Source: UBA9160 sp035489755
Lineage (GTDB): Bacteria > Myxococcota_A > UBA9160
Assembly (NCBI GenBank): GCA_035489755.1
Contig: DATGZK010000064.1
Coordinates: 36,436 to 100,435, forward strand
Direction of reading: 5' to 3'
DNA length: 64,000 nt
Positions 25,314 to 33,219 of this stretch are shown in pieces (position 1 is the stretch's first letter; every line of letters begins with the position of its first letter). The notes under the pieces are model-generated. The model had not been told where the DNA came from and did not search any database. It saw only the letters and a list, made by a program, of their open reading frames with translations. The translations under genes were made by a program, and so were the position numbers.

Positions 25314-26522
25314 ATGGGAGCGCACGCGCCCTGCAGGCTGCGGGCCCTCGGCATGGTGAACGCCCTGGGCGCGCGACCGGATGAAATTTGGCAAGGCCTG
25401 CTCGCGGGGGACCAATCCCGTCTCACGCGGCGAGAGGACCTCGTGCCCGGTCGCAGCCTGTTGGTAGGGGAGGTCCGCAGCCCGCTCCCCGAGATCCCGA
25501 CGACGCTGCGTCGCTACCGCTGTCGCAACAATGCGCTCTCGCTTGCGGCGCTATTTGCGCTCGAAGCAGAGCTTGAGGCGGTGATCGGCGAGGTCGGGCG
25601 TGGCCGCGTGGGCGTCGTGATGGGGACCAGCACCTCGGGCGTGTCCGATGCAGAGGCGGCACTGCGTCACAACGCCGCGCATGGCGTTCTCGCGCCGGGG
25701 TTCGACTATCCCCAGCTCGAGTTCGGCGGCGCCGCAGGCTTCGTCGCCGCCTATCTCGGCAGTGAAGGACCCGTCTACACGCTCTCGACCGCGTGCTCGT
25801 CAGGTGCGCGCGCTCTCGCTTCGGCGCGCTCTTTGCTCGCCCTTGGCGTGTGCGACGCCGTGGTGGCGGGCGCGACCGACACGCTCTGCGGCCTCACGAC
25901 GAACGGCTTCTGCGCCCTTCAGGCGGTGAGCGATGAGCTGCCGAATCCGATGAGCGCGAACCGCAAGGGCCTCACGCTCGGCGAGGGCTCGGCGATCCTG
26001 CTGGTGACCCGCGAAGAGGGGGGCATCCAGCTCGAGGGGGTCGGCGAGTCGAGCGAAGCGCACCACATGTCCGCGCCGGATCCTGCGGGCGGGGGAGCCG
26101 AGAGTGCGATGCGCGGGGCACTGCGCGATGCGGGCCTTGCGCCTGCGGACATCACGTACGTGAATTTGCACGGGACGGGCACCCCTCTCAACGACGCCAT
26201 GGAGAGCGCAGCGGTGGTCCGGGTCTTCGGAGAGGAGGTCCCGACGAGCTCGACCAAGGCCCTCGTCGGTCACACGCTTGGCGCCGCGGGGGCGATGGAG
26301 GCCGGCTTCTGCTGGATGATGCTGGCCCGCGCGAGCGAAGGTCATGTTGCGCTCCTGCCCCACGTCTGGGACGGTCGCCGCGACACCGCCCTGGCTCGGC
26401 TTCGCCTGGTGGACAAGGGCGAGCGGGCGCGCGTGGAGGGTAGGGTCCATCTGCTCACCAACTCGTTTGGCTTCGGGGGCAACAACTGCGCCCTCGTTTT
26501 GGGGCGGGAGCTCGCGTGCTGA
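25314..26522 (+). CDS. beta-ketoacyl-ACP synthase (KAS I/II type)
   Basis: A 402-residue condensing enzyme with the full catalytic triad: Cys161 in STACSSGA, His286 in NLHGTGTPLND and His320 in VGHTLGAAGAME. The C-terminal NSFGFGGNN motif is present. In aryl polyene and related systems such an enzyme elongates the aryl starter with malonyl-ACP. GAGGAAG precedes the ATG. The next gene, a chain-length-factor-type protein, overlaps its end by 7 bp, so the two probably form a heterodimer. It is the only catalytically complete ketosynthase visible in the window. Confidence 0.92.
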   Translation: MGAHAPCRLRALGMVNALGARPDEIWQGLLAGDQSRLTRREDLVPGRSLLVGEVRSPLPEIPTTLRRYRCRNNALSLAALFALEAELEAVIGEVGRGRVGVVMGTSTSGVSDAEAALRHNAAHGVLAPGFDYPQLEFGGAAGFVAAYLGSEGPVYTLSTACSSGARALASARSLLALGVCDAVVAGATDTLCGLTTNGFCALQAVSDELPNPMSANRKGLTLGEGSAILLVTREEGGIQLEGVGESSEAHHMSAPDPAGGGAESAMRGALRDAGLAPADITYVNLHGTGTPLNDAMESAAVVRVFGEEVPTSSTKALVGHTLGAAGAMEAGFCWMMLARASEGHVALLPHVWDGRRDTALARLRLVDKGERARVEGRVHLLTNSFGFGGNNCALVLGRELAC

Positions 26523-27268
26523 GTGTTTCGATGCGCCGCTGGGCGGCCTGGGCCCCGGGCCTGGCGGACGCCGAGGCGTGGCAGGCTTGGGCCAAAGAGC
26601 CCCGGCCCATTGGCTGCGAGGGCAGCCCGGAGGCCCGTTTCCTGCCCCCCCTGCTGCGCCGCCGCTGCACAGCGCTCAGCCGGGCCATGCTCCAGGTCGC
26701 TTTCGAGGGTTGCCCGGCGGAAGAAAGATCCGAGGTGCGCACGGTATTTGCCTCGCGCCACGGTGAGAACAAGGAATCGTTCCCGCTCTTTGAAGCCATC
26801 GCGAAGGGGCAGCCCCTCTCGCCCGCGAAGTTCACACACACGGTTCACAATGCGCAGGCCGGGCTCTTCTCCATTGCCTCCGGCAATCGCCAAGCTTCGA
26901 GCTCCCTCTCTGGCGAGCGCGACACTTTCGCTTCCGCATTTCTGGAGGCGCTCACGCATCTTGAGCGAGAACCCACGCGCTCGGTCTTGGTCGTGATGGG
27001 AGACGTCGCAATCGCGCCGCTTTTCGCGCCGCTGCTCGACGAGTCCGAGGCAGCGTACGCCGTGGCACTGCTGCTTTCGCGCGAGGGCGAAGGTACGAAG
27101 CTTGGTTTCGAGCTCGTCCCGGGCACAAAAGAAAGGGGCGCCGGCGGCGCGAGGCCGGACCTGGCCTGGCCCCAGGCACTTGAGTTCGTGCGCTGGCTCC
27201 ACTGCGAGCGCACGCCCAGGCTGGAACTCGGTGTCGGACCGCGCACCTTCCGCTGGCACCGGCGGTAA
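26516..27268 (+). CDS. ketosynthase-like chain-length factor
   Basis: A ~250-residue protein of the beta-ketoacyl synthase-like, N-terminal type (ketoacyl-synt_2) found as chain-length factor in aryl polyene clusters. Characteristic is SPAKFTHTVHNAQAGLFSI, with no Cys-His-His triad, so it is not itself a condensing enzyme. It would pair with the upstream ketosynthase and set chain length. The GTG start overlaps that gene's end; an in-frame ATG at 26531 is an alternative. Confidence 0.85.
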   Translation: MLSVSMRRWAAWAPGLADAEAWQAWAKEPRPIGCEGSPEARFLPPLLRRRCTALSRAMLQVAFEGCPAEERSEVRTVFASRHGENKESFPLFEAIAKGQPLSPAKFTHTVHNAQAGLFSIASGNRQASSSLSGERDTFASAFLEALTHLEREPTRSVLVVMGDVAIAPLFAPLLDESEAAYAVALLLSREGEGTKLGFELVPGTKERGAGGARPDLAWPQALEFVRWLHCERTPRLELGVGPRTFRWHRR

Positions 27269-27348
27269 AGCGCAAGAGCTCCCCTTCCCCAGCTTTGAAG
27301 TCGTGCCCAGGCTCGCGGCGCGCGAGCGTTCGCCCGCGCGGACAAGCC

Positions 27349-27567
27349 TCAGCGCAGCCGGGAGAAAAGATGCGCGAGAATCGAAAGCACGACGCTGATC
27401 ACGAGACAGGTCGTGATGGGGAAGTAAAAGCTCCCGCTGGGGCGCTCGATCCGAATGTCGCCGGGAAGCCGCCCGAGCCAAGGCACGTGCGGGGAGAGGG
27501 CGAGCAGGGCACCCAGCCCAAGGAGCAGAAGACCGAGGAGCATGAGCCCCTTGGCGATTTCTCCCAT
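27349..27567 (-). CDS. DUF2905 small membrane protein
   Basis: A 72-residue protein with two transmembrane helices: LMLLGLLLLGLGALLAL and TTCLVISVVLSILAHLF. Between them is the family signature GRLPGDIRIERPSGSFYFP. DUF2905 proteins are widespread and uncharacterised. It follows the PLP enzyme gene by 15 bp on the same strand and may be cotranscribed with it. I see no link to the polyene genes. Confidence 0.85.
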   Translation of the reverse strand: MGEIAKGLMLLGLLLLGLGALLALSPHVPWLGRLPGDIRIERPSGSFYFPITTCLVISVVLSILAHLFSRLR

Positions 27568-27582
27568 CCGCCTCGCTCTCCT

Positions 27583-28875
27583 CTACACGGCCTCCAAGGC
27601 CTGTCCAAGGTCGGTGATGATGTCCTCGTAGTGCTCGACCCCGACCGAGAGCCGCACCATCGCTGGACCCATTCCCATGCGGCGCTGCTCGCCTACCGGA
27701 ACGTCGGCGTGCGTCATGGTAGCGGGGTGCTCGGCCAGGGATTCGGTGCCCCCAAGGCTCACGGCAAGCTTCACGAGCTGCAGGTGGTCGAGGAACCGGA
27801 ACGCCTCGGCCTCGCCGCCCTCCAGATCGAACGAGATCACCGACCCCGGCGCAAGGCACTGACGCCGATAGACCGCGTAGGTGGGATCCTCCGAGCGCAG
27901 GAGGTCGAGGTAGTAGACGCGGCGCACCTTCGGGTGATTGTTCAGGAACTCGGCCACGTTTCGCGCGTTCTTCATCTGCGCCGTCATGCGCATCGCGAGC
28001 GTTTCAAGACTCCTTAGGAGCAGCCAACCCGTCCATGGGTCGGCCATCGTGCCAAGAAACGTGCGCAATGCGCGAACCGGCGCGAGGACTTGCTGCCTTC
28101 CCAGGCAGGCGCCTGCGATGACGTCGCTGTGACCTCCCAGGAACTTGGTCGCGGAGTACAGAACGAGGTCGGCCCCGTGCTCGAGAGGATGCTGCCAGAG
28201 CGGGCCGAGAAATGTGTTGTCGACCATCACCACCGGGGAGTGACCGGGCCGACCGATGCGCGTCGCGAAGGACGCCACCGAGGCGATGTCGACGAGGGCG
28301 TTGGTGGGGTTGGCGGGGGTCTCGATCAGCACGGCTGCGACACGACGACCGCCGACACGCTCGCGCAGCGACGCTTCCAGCTCGTCGGGCGCCGCGCCGG
28401 CGAGGAAGCCTACGGGCTCGACGCCGAGCTGGGGAAAAAAACGCTTTAGCAAGTGATCGCTGCCGCCGTAGAGGGGCTCGCTGTGCAAGAGCACGTCGCC
28501 CGGCCGCACATAGGCCAGGAGCGCCGTGGCGATGGCGGCCATGCCGCTCTGGAAGACGGCGCACGCTTCCGCATCGTCCCACAGGGTCAAGCGGTCTTCG
28601 AGAATCTCGAGATCCGGGTTGTTGAGCCGGCTGTAGATGAGCCCGAGAGCTTCGCCTTGGCCCTGCTCGCGCAGGCCATAGGCGACCTCAAAGAACGCCT
28701 TGCCCGCCTCCGCAGTTTCAAAGACGAAAGTCGAGGTCTGGAAGATCGGGCTCTTGACCGCGCCTTCGGAGAGCTTCGGGTCGTAGCCGTAGCTCATCAT
28801 GAGACTCTCAGGGCGCAGCTTCCGACCGGCGATCGTGGTTCCCTTCTTGCGCTCGCTCACTCCACCCCCTCGCAT
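27583..28875 (-). CDS. Cys/Met-metabolism PLP-dependent enzyme (cystathionine gamma-synthase/gamma-lyase family)
   Basis: A ~430-residue trans-sulfuration-type PLP enzyme acting on homoserine, homocysteine, methionine or cysteine derivatives. The Schiff-base lysine is in YSATKFLGGHSD. IYSRLNNPDLEILEDRL, FQSGMAAIA, PLYGGSD and DNTFLGP are family motifs, and MVRLSVGVEHYEDI closes the fold. Which reaction it catalyses cannot be settled without alignment. The first in-frame ATG is at 28875, but a GTG at 28860 with GAGGGGGTGGA upstream is the more likely start. Confidence 0.9.
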   Translation of the reverse strand: MRGGGVSERKKGTTIAGRKLRPESLMMSYGYDPKLSEGAVKSPIFQTSTFVFETAEAGKAFFEVAYGLREQGQGEALGLIYSRLNNPDLEILEDRLTLWDDAEACAVFQSGMAAIATALLAYVRPGDVLLHSEPLYGGSDHLLKRFFPQLGVEPVGFLAGAAPDELEASLRERVGGRRVAAVLIETPANPTNALVDIASVASFATRIGRPGHSPVVMVDNTFLGPLWQHPLEHGADLVLYSATKFLGGHSDVIAGACLGRQQVLAPVRALRTFLGTMADPWTGWLLLRSLETLAMRMTAQMKNARNVAEFLNNHPKVRRVYYLDLLRSEDPTYAVYRRQCLAPGSVISFDLEGGEAEAFRFLDHLQLVKLAVSLGGTESLAEHPATMTHADVPVGEQRRMGMGPAMVRLSVGVEHYEDIITDLGQALEAV

Positions 28876-28895
28876 TTTCGTATGCTCAAGGCCGA

Positions 28896-29795
28896 GTGAA
28901 GCACAGCCTTCGCAAGTTCGGTGGCACTCCCGGCAAGGGGCGCGGCGTCGCGCGCATCCTCTCGTGGAATGTGAACGGGCTGCGCGCCTGTGCGAGCAAG
29001 GGCTTCCTCGCTTGGCTCACGAGGAGCGGCGCGGATGTGGTCGGCATCCAGGAGCTGCGGGCCCTCGCTACCGACCTGCGGCCTCCGCTCCGCGCACCTC
29101 TCGGCTTCCATGCCGCGTTCCAGCCCGCGCAGCGCCTCGGCTACAGCGGCGTCGCTCTCTTCGCCCGGCGCCTCCCCGACCGCATCGACACAAGTCTTGG
29201 CGAGCCGCGCTTCGACTGCGAGGGCCGGCTCCAGGTCGCCCATTTCGGTCGGCTGGCGGTGGCCAACGTGTACTTTCCCAAAGGCAGCGGGAGGCACCGC
29301 GACAACAGCCGAGTGCCGTACAAGCTCGCTTTCTACCGCGCCCTCTTTGAGCGACTCGAGCACCTTCGCAGAAGCGGAAAGCGCTTGCTCGTGATGGGTG
29401 ATTTCAACACCGCACACTGTGAAATCGACCTCGCGCGACCGCGCGCCAACCAAACGACAAGTGGCTTTCTTCCCGAGGAGCGTGCCGAGCTGGACCGTTG
29501 GCTCGCGGCGGGGTGGGTAGACACCTTTCGCCACTTCGAGAGCGGCCCCGGCCACTACACCTGGTGGAGCCAGCGTTTTGGTGTGCGCGCGAAGAATGTG
29601 GGCTGGCGCATCGACTACATTCTGGCCTCGGCGGCTGCGATGCCGTTTGTGCGCGGCGCCTTCATTCACCCTCACGTGGGGGGTTCCGATCACTGTCCCG
29701 TCGGGGTCGACCTGGATCTCGAAGCGTTCGATCGCAACTCGCACACGAGGAGTTGTCCGCGGCCTCGCGCTCCCGGCGCAGCCGCACGCGCCTAG
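28896..29795 (+). CDS. xth: exodeoxyribonuclease III / AP endonuclease
   Basis: A 299-residue ExoIII/APE1-family nuclease for abasic-site repair. Catalytic motifs are WNVNGLRA, IQELRA (metal-binding Glu; the usual QETK is QELR here), GDFNTAH, WRIDYILAS and GGSDHCPVG. Bacterial members are usually ~260-270 residues. The extra length is an N-terminal 17-residue extension and a basic tail. A GTG at 28896 follows TATGCT (28881-28886) by 9 nt with no Shine-Dalgarno. An internal start closer to VARILSWNVNG cannot be excluded. Confidence 0.92.
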   Translation: MKHSLRKFGGTPGKGRGVARILSWNVNGLRACASKGFLAWLTRSGADVVGIQELRALATDLRPPLRAPLGFHAAFQPAQRLGYSGVALFARRLPDRIDTSLGEPRFDCEGRLQVAHFGRLAVANVYFPKGSGRHRDNSRVPYKLAFYRALFERLEHLRRSGKRLLVMGDFNTAHCEIDLARPRANQTTSGFLPEERAELDRWLAAGWVDTFRHFESGPGHYTWWSQRFGVRAKNVGWRIDYILASAAAMPFVRGAFIHPHVGGSDHCPVGVDLDLEAFDRNSHTRSCPRPRAPGAAARA

Positions 29796-29868
29796 GCGTC
29801 CGCCCGATCTCCGCTTGGCCGCGGAGCGAGCCACCGCCGGCGGGGGAACGCGAGCGCTCCCTGCGGGA

Positions 29869-30936
29869 TTAGGACACCTCGATCGCAACACCGCGTTCGG
29901 CGAGCAGCGTCTCGAGATCGCCCGCCAAAAGTCGCTCGGCCTCCGCATGCTGCTTCAACGCCGCGTCCATGTGTGCAAGACCGAGGCCTCGCACGAAGTC
30001 ATAGGCGTGAGCGCCAGGACACAGCTCGGCGACGGGCGGGATTTGCTTCACGATCTCGGCAAACTGGCCAATCGGGGGCAACAGCCGGAACAGTTCGTGG
30101 GTCTCTTCCACGCGATCGCAGAAGTGCATGTGGTCGGCATTCTTGAGCACTGCGAGGCGCCGGGGATCGGGTGTGCGGGCGAGGAGCTCGTGCATGCCGT
30201 CGAGGGGGAGCAGCGTGTCCCGCTCCGCGACCAGATAGAGCGTCGGCACGCTGCGGCCCCATGCGAAGTCGGGTGTGCCACGCAGGGCGTCCGGAGACAA
30301 GGCCGAGCGGCCTCCGGCGGGGGCGAGCGGCAGCGCGGCGCCGATGCGCGAATCGCGCGCCACAGCCATGAGCGTGGTCCAGCCGCCGAAGCTATGGCCA
30401 GTCATGCCCACACGCGACCCATCGATCTGGTCCGCCAGGTCGCCCGCGCTCCCTTCCAACATACGATCGAGCAAGAACGTGATATCGGCCGGGCGCGCAG
30501 TGACGAACCCCTGCAGCATGACTTCCATCTCTGGCATCGGTTTTCCGGCCAGCACGTCCATCATCGTCTGCATCGTGTCGATGACGGTATTGCCGACGTG
30601 GTCCGGCGAGGCCACGACATAGCCGTGGCTCGCGAGGTGGGTGCATAGGAAGGTGCTCTGGCGACGGTGTCCGCCAAAGCCATGGGAGAACGCGACCAGC
30701 GGGAAACTCCCTGCGGCGGGCTCGGTGTCGCGTACGGCGTCCTGTGTGACGGGCGGGAATGCGGGAAGGACGCTGTAGCGATCGCGCGTCGGATCGCTGA
30801 GGTCGTGGCCTGCCTGAAGACCACGCGCTGGGTACCAGATCTCGATGGGAAACGTGCGGTTGCGCCCGCGGTCATGCAGCTCGGCGGTGCGCACGCCGAC
30901 AGCGTGGGGACCGCGCGCGAAGGGATCGTACGCCAT
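29869..30936 (-). CDS. alpha/beta-hydrolase, dienelactone hydrolase / PAF-acetylhydrolase-like
   Basis: A 355-residue hydrolase. The oxyanion region is FPLVAFSHGFGGHRRQ, the nucleophile elbow GMTGHSFGGW, the acid candidate is in LVAERDTLLP, and the His is in KNADHMHFCD. The combination of an N-terminal WYPA motif and GHSFGG resembles platelet-activating-factor acetylhydrolase-like esterases. No signal peptide is visible. AAAAGGAG precedes the ATG. It lies downstream of the dehydratase gene with a 122-bp gap, so it may be a separate unit. Substrate unknown. Confidence 0.85.
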   Translation of the reverse strand: MAYDPFARGPHAVGVRTAELHDRGRNRTFPIEIWYPARGLQAGHDLSDPTRDRYSVLPAFPPVTQDAVRDTEPAAGSFPLVAFSHGFGGHRRQSTFLCTHLASHGYVVASPDHVGNTVIDTMQTMMDVLAGKPMPEMEVMLQGFVTARPADITFLLDRMLEGSAGDLADQIDGSRVGMTGHSFGGWTTLMAVARDSRIGAALPLAPAGGRSALSPDALRGTPDFAWGRSVPTLYLVAERDTLLPLDGMHELLARTPDPRRLAVLKNADHMHFCDRVEETHELFRLLPPIGQFAEIVKQIPPVAELCPGAHAYDFVRGLGLAHMDAALKQHAEAERLLAGDLETLLAERGVAIEVS

Positions 30937-31058
30937 GGGGGCTCCTTTTCCGGCTCAGGCGAGGCAGTGCGGGATCCGCGACGTGTGAATCCCGCCGAAG
31001 GCGAAGGGGCATTTCATCGCGTGCCCGGCAGCGTCGCGCGCCGCGGGCCTGCCCTCGC

Positions 31059-31520
31059 TCACGGCTGCGGGCCGCCGAAACGTGCTTGGGGATTGCGGGG
31101 CTCAAACACGCTGACCTGACCTTCCGCGAGAACGGCGGCGTCCGCTTCGCGCTCCACCCGGCAGGCAAAGACGACAAGACCTCCGCCTCTGCGGAGGGCA
31201 TCGGCACGGACCCGCACGCGCTCGCCCGGCGCGAAGTGGTCGGCGTGGAGCACGATACGGCGCGACCCCACGAAAAACCCCACATTGGGTCCTTCGCCGC
31301 GCGCGTGTTTCTCGAGACCCGCATGGGCACCAATACACTGTGCCATGTATTCGATGGCGAGCCAGGCGGGAACACTGCCGTCCGATTCCCGGAACAGTTC
31401 GCTCTGCGCACAATCCACGGAGCAGACCGTATGGGTGGGCCCGTGGTCGAGCACGGATCCGAGCAAGGCCATCCCGCCTCCGTGCGGCAGGAGCTCGCGG
31501 GTCGGGGGGAAGAGGCTCAT
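31059..31520 (-). CDS. hotdog-fold 3-hydroxyacyl-ACP dehydratase
   Basis: A 153-residue single-hotdog dehydratase of the type found in aryl polyene clusters. The active-site region RELLPHGGGMALLGSV carries the catalytic His, followed by AWLAIEYMAQCIGAHAGL, the central helix. It would dehydrate the 3-hydroxyacyl-ACP intermediate to form each polyene double bond. The ATG overlaps the acyltransferase stop (ATGA). It is the last gene of the seven-gene minus-strand operon starting at 36404. A second dehydratase domain is fused to the AMP-ligase in the same operon. Confidence 0.87.
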   Translation of the reverse strand: MSLFPPTRELLPHGGGMALLGSVLDHGPTHTVCSVDCAQSELFRESDGSVPAWLAIEYMAQCIGAHAGLEKHARGEGPNVGFFVGSRRIVLHADHFAPGERVRVRADALRRGGGLVVFACRVEREADAAVLAEGQVSVFEPRNPQARFGGPQP

Positions 31521-32467
31521 GGCCGGCTGCGCTCTTCGGCTTCCCAGAAGTCGAAGAAGTTGAACCACTGGTACGGCGACCGCAGGCAGTACTCCTCGAG
31601 CAGCTTCGCATAGGCCTGTGCGAGTTCCCGGGCCCGCTTGACGCGCTCCGCGCGCGGCACGGCGCCGACCTCTGCGAACGGGCGTGCGATGGCGCGGTAG
31701 TGATCAGGACCCGTGCGCACGCACAACGACAGCAGCATCGGACAGCCGAGAAGGGTCTGGAGCAGGAAGGGTCCGAGCGGCAGCAGGGCCGGACGACCGA
31801 GGAAGTTCGCGACCACCGTTCGTCCCTTCTGTCGCTGCCAGAGTCGGTCACCCAGGATTCCCACGAGCTCGCCGCGGTCGAGGCAGCCCTTGATCTCGAA
31901 GATCGACGCGACCGAGTTCGGATCAAAAGCAATCACGTGCACGCGGGATTGTGGATTTAGCTTCGCGAAGAAGCGGTTGATCACCTCCGCGTGCGCAGTG
32001 AACATCAGCACGTTTACAGTGATGCCGCTTTGGGCGCAGATCAGGCGCAGCAGGTCAAAGCTGCCAAGGTGCGCGCCGAGCAGAATCGCGCCGCGCTTCT
32101 CCCGCGCGAGGCGAAACATATGTGCGCTCCCCTCATGTTCGATCTGCACGTGGTGCGAGTCCCCCTGCCAGATCACCATGCGATCGAGGAGATTGATCGA
32201 GAACTCAAAGTGATGGCGCAGAACGTGCCACCAGCGCGGACGCCGCCCCAACGCTTTGCGTCCCTCCGGCATCGCCCACAACGTCTCAAGATAGTCGCGC
32301 GACGCGCGGCGGGAGCGCGCACTCGTTAGGAAGAAGTACGCGGCAATGGGCATCAGCATGGCGATGCTGACGCGCCGGCCCAGCAGCCGGTAGCAGGCGC
32401 GCATCGTGCCGAGCGCGAGCATCGAGCCGCGCTCTGCCGTCGTCGCCCAGCCGCCGCGGCTGCTCAA
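31517..32467 (-). CDS. LpxL/HtrB-like lysophospholipid acyltransferase
   Basis: A 316-residue membrane-associated acyltransferase of the lipid A late-acyltransferase superfamily. It has an N-terminal hydrophobic segment (~35-50) and the catalytic HX4D motif in GAHLGSFD. In aryl polyene loci such enzymes are thought to attach the chain to a lipid or glycan anchor. I placed the start at a TTG overlapping the glycosyltransferase stop (TTGA), because the residues just after it (RGGWATTAERGS) match how this family begins. The next gene overlaps it by ATGA. Confidence 0.85.
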   Translation of the reverse strand: MSSRGGWATTAERGSMLALGTMRACYRLLGRRVSIAMLMPIAAYFFLTSARSRRASRDYLETLWAMPEGRKALGRRPRWWHVLRHHFEFSINLLDRMVIWQGDSHHVQIEHEGSAHMFRLAREKRGAILLGAHLGSFDLLRLICAQSGITVNVLMFTAHAEVINRFFAKLNPQSRVHVIAFDPNSVASIFEIKGCLDRGELVGILGDRLWQRQKGRTVVANFLGRPALLPLGPFLLQTLLGCPMLLSLCVRTGPDHYRAIARPFAEVGAVPRAERVKRARELAQAYAKLLEEYCLRSPYQWFNFFDFWEAEERSRP

Positions 32468-33219
32468 AACCGCCCCCAGGTGCCCTGCCCGCGAAGTCGG
32501 CGCACGAGAACGGCCGGAAGGCTCGCGAGCATGCGCACGGTCAGGCGGGTGTAGAGCGAGGCAAGCCGTACATCGTCCCACACGACGTCGAAGTGCGAGA
32601 GGCCATCGGCGAAGTAGCGAACGCGTGTCGGCACGTTCACCACCCGCGTACCCTCCCAGACCAGGCGGACCGCGAGCTCCGGATCGAAATCCATGCGGTC
32701 GCCCGTCGCCGTGCGCTCGATCACGTGCAGCGTGGGCCCAAGGGGGAGACAGCGGAAGCCGCACAGCGGGTCGCGCACCTGCCGGGACAGAGTCGCCAGC
32801 CAGACCAGGCCGATGGAGAGCTTGCGGCTCCAGATCCGGGAGCGCGGAGCCGTCGCGTCAAACACGGGCTGGCCAAGCACCATCGCATCGGGGTCGCACC
32901 GCGCCGCCTCGAGGAAGCGGGGGGCATCTCGTGTGTCATGCTGCCCATCGGCATCGAACTGCAGGACGTGGCTGAAGCCTCGCGCCGCCGCGAGTCGGTA
33001 GCCGTGGCGCAGGGCGACGCCCTTGCCGTGGTTCACGAGATGGTGCTGTACCTCGACCCAGGCGAACTCCTTTGCCACCGCATCGAGCACCTCGCGCGTT
33101 CGCGGGCCGCTGCCGTCGTTGATCACAAGACAAGGCAGCCCCAGCGCCTCGACCGACTGGAGCACACTGCGGATCGTGTCCTTGTGGTCGAAGATCGGAA
33201 TCAGCAGGCAGGGGTTCAC
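32464..33219 (-). CDS. family 2 glycosyltransferase
   Basis: A 251-residue GT-A-fold inverting glycosyltransferase. It has CLVINDGSG near the N terminus, the nucleotide-sugar/metal motif QFDADGQHD, and DPLCGFRCLPL, as in dolichol-phosphate-mannose-synthase-like members. The C-terminal helix may associate with the membrane. In related clusters a GT2 plus acyltransferase pair is proposed to attach sugars and the polyene to an anchor; this is family-context inference. The GTG start overlaps the ligase stop (GTGA). Confidence 0.88.
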   Translation of the reverse strand: MNPCLLIPIFDHKDTIRSVLQSVEALGLPCLVINDGSGPRTREVLDAVAKEFAWVEVQHHLVNHGKGVALRHGYRLAAARGFSHVLQFDADGQHDTRDAPRFLEAARCDPDAMVLGQPVFDATAPRSRIWSRKLSIGLVWLATLSRQVRDPLCGFRCLPLGPTLHVIERTATGDRMDFDPELAVRLVWEGTRVVNVPTRVRYFADGLSHFDVVWDDVRLASLYTRLTVRMLASLPAVLVRRLRGQGTWGRF

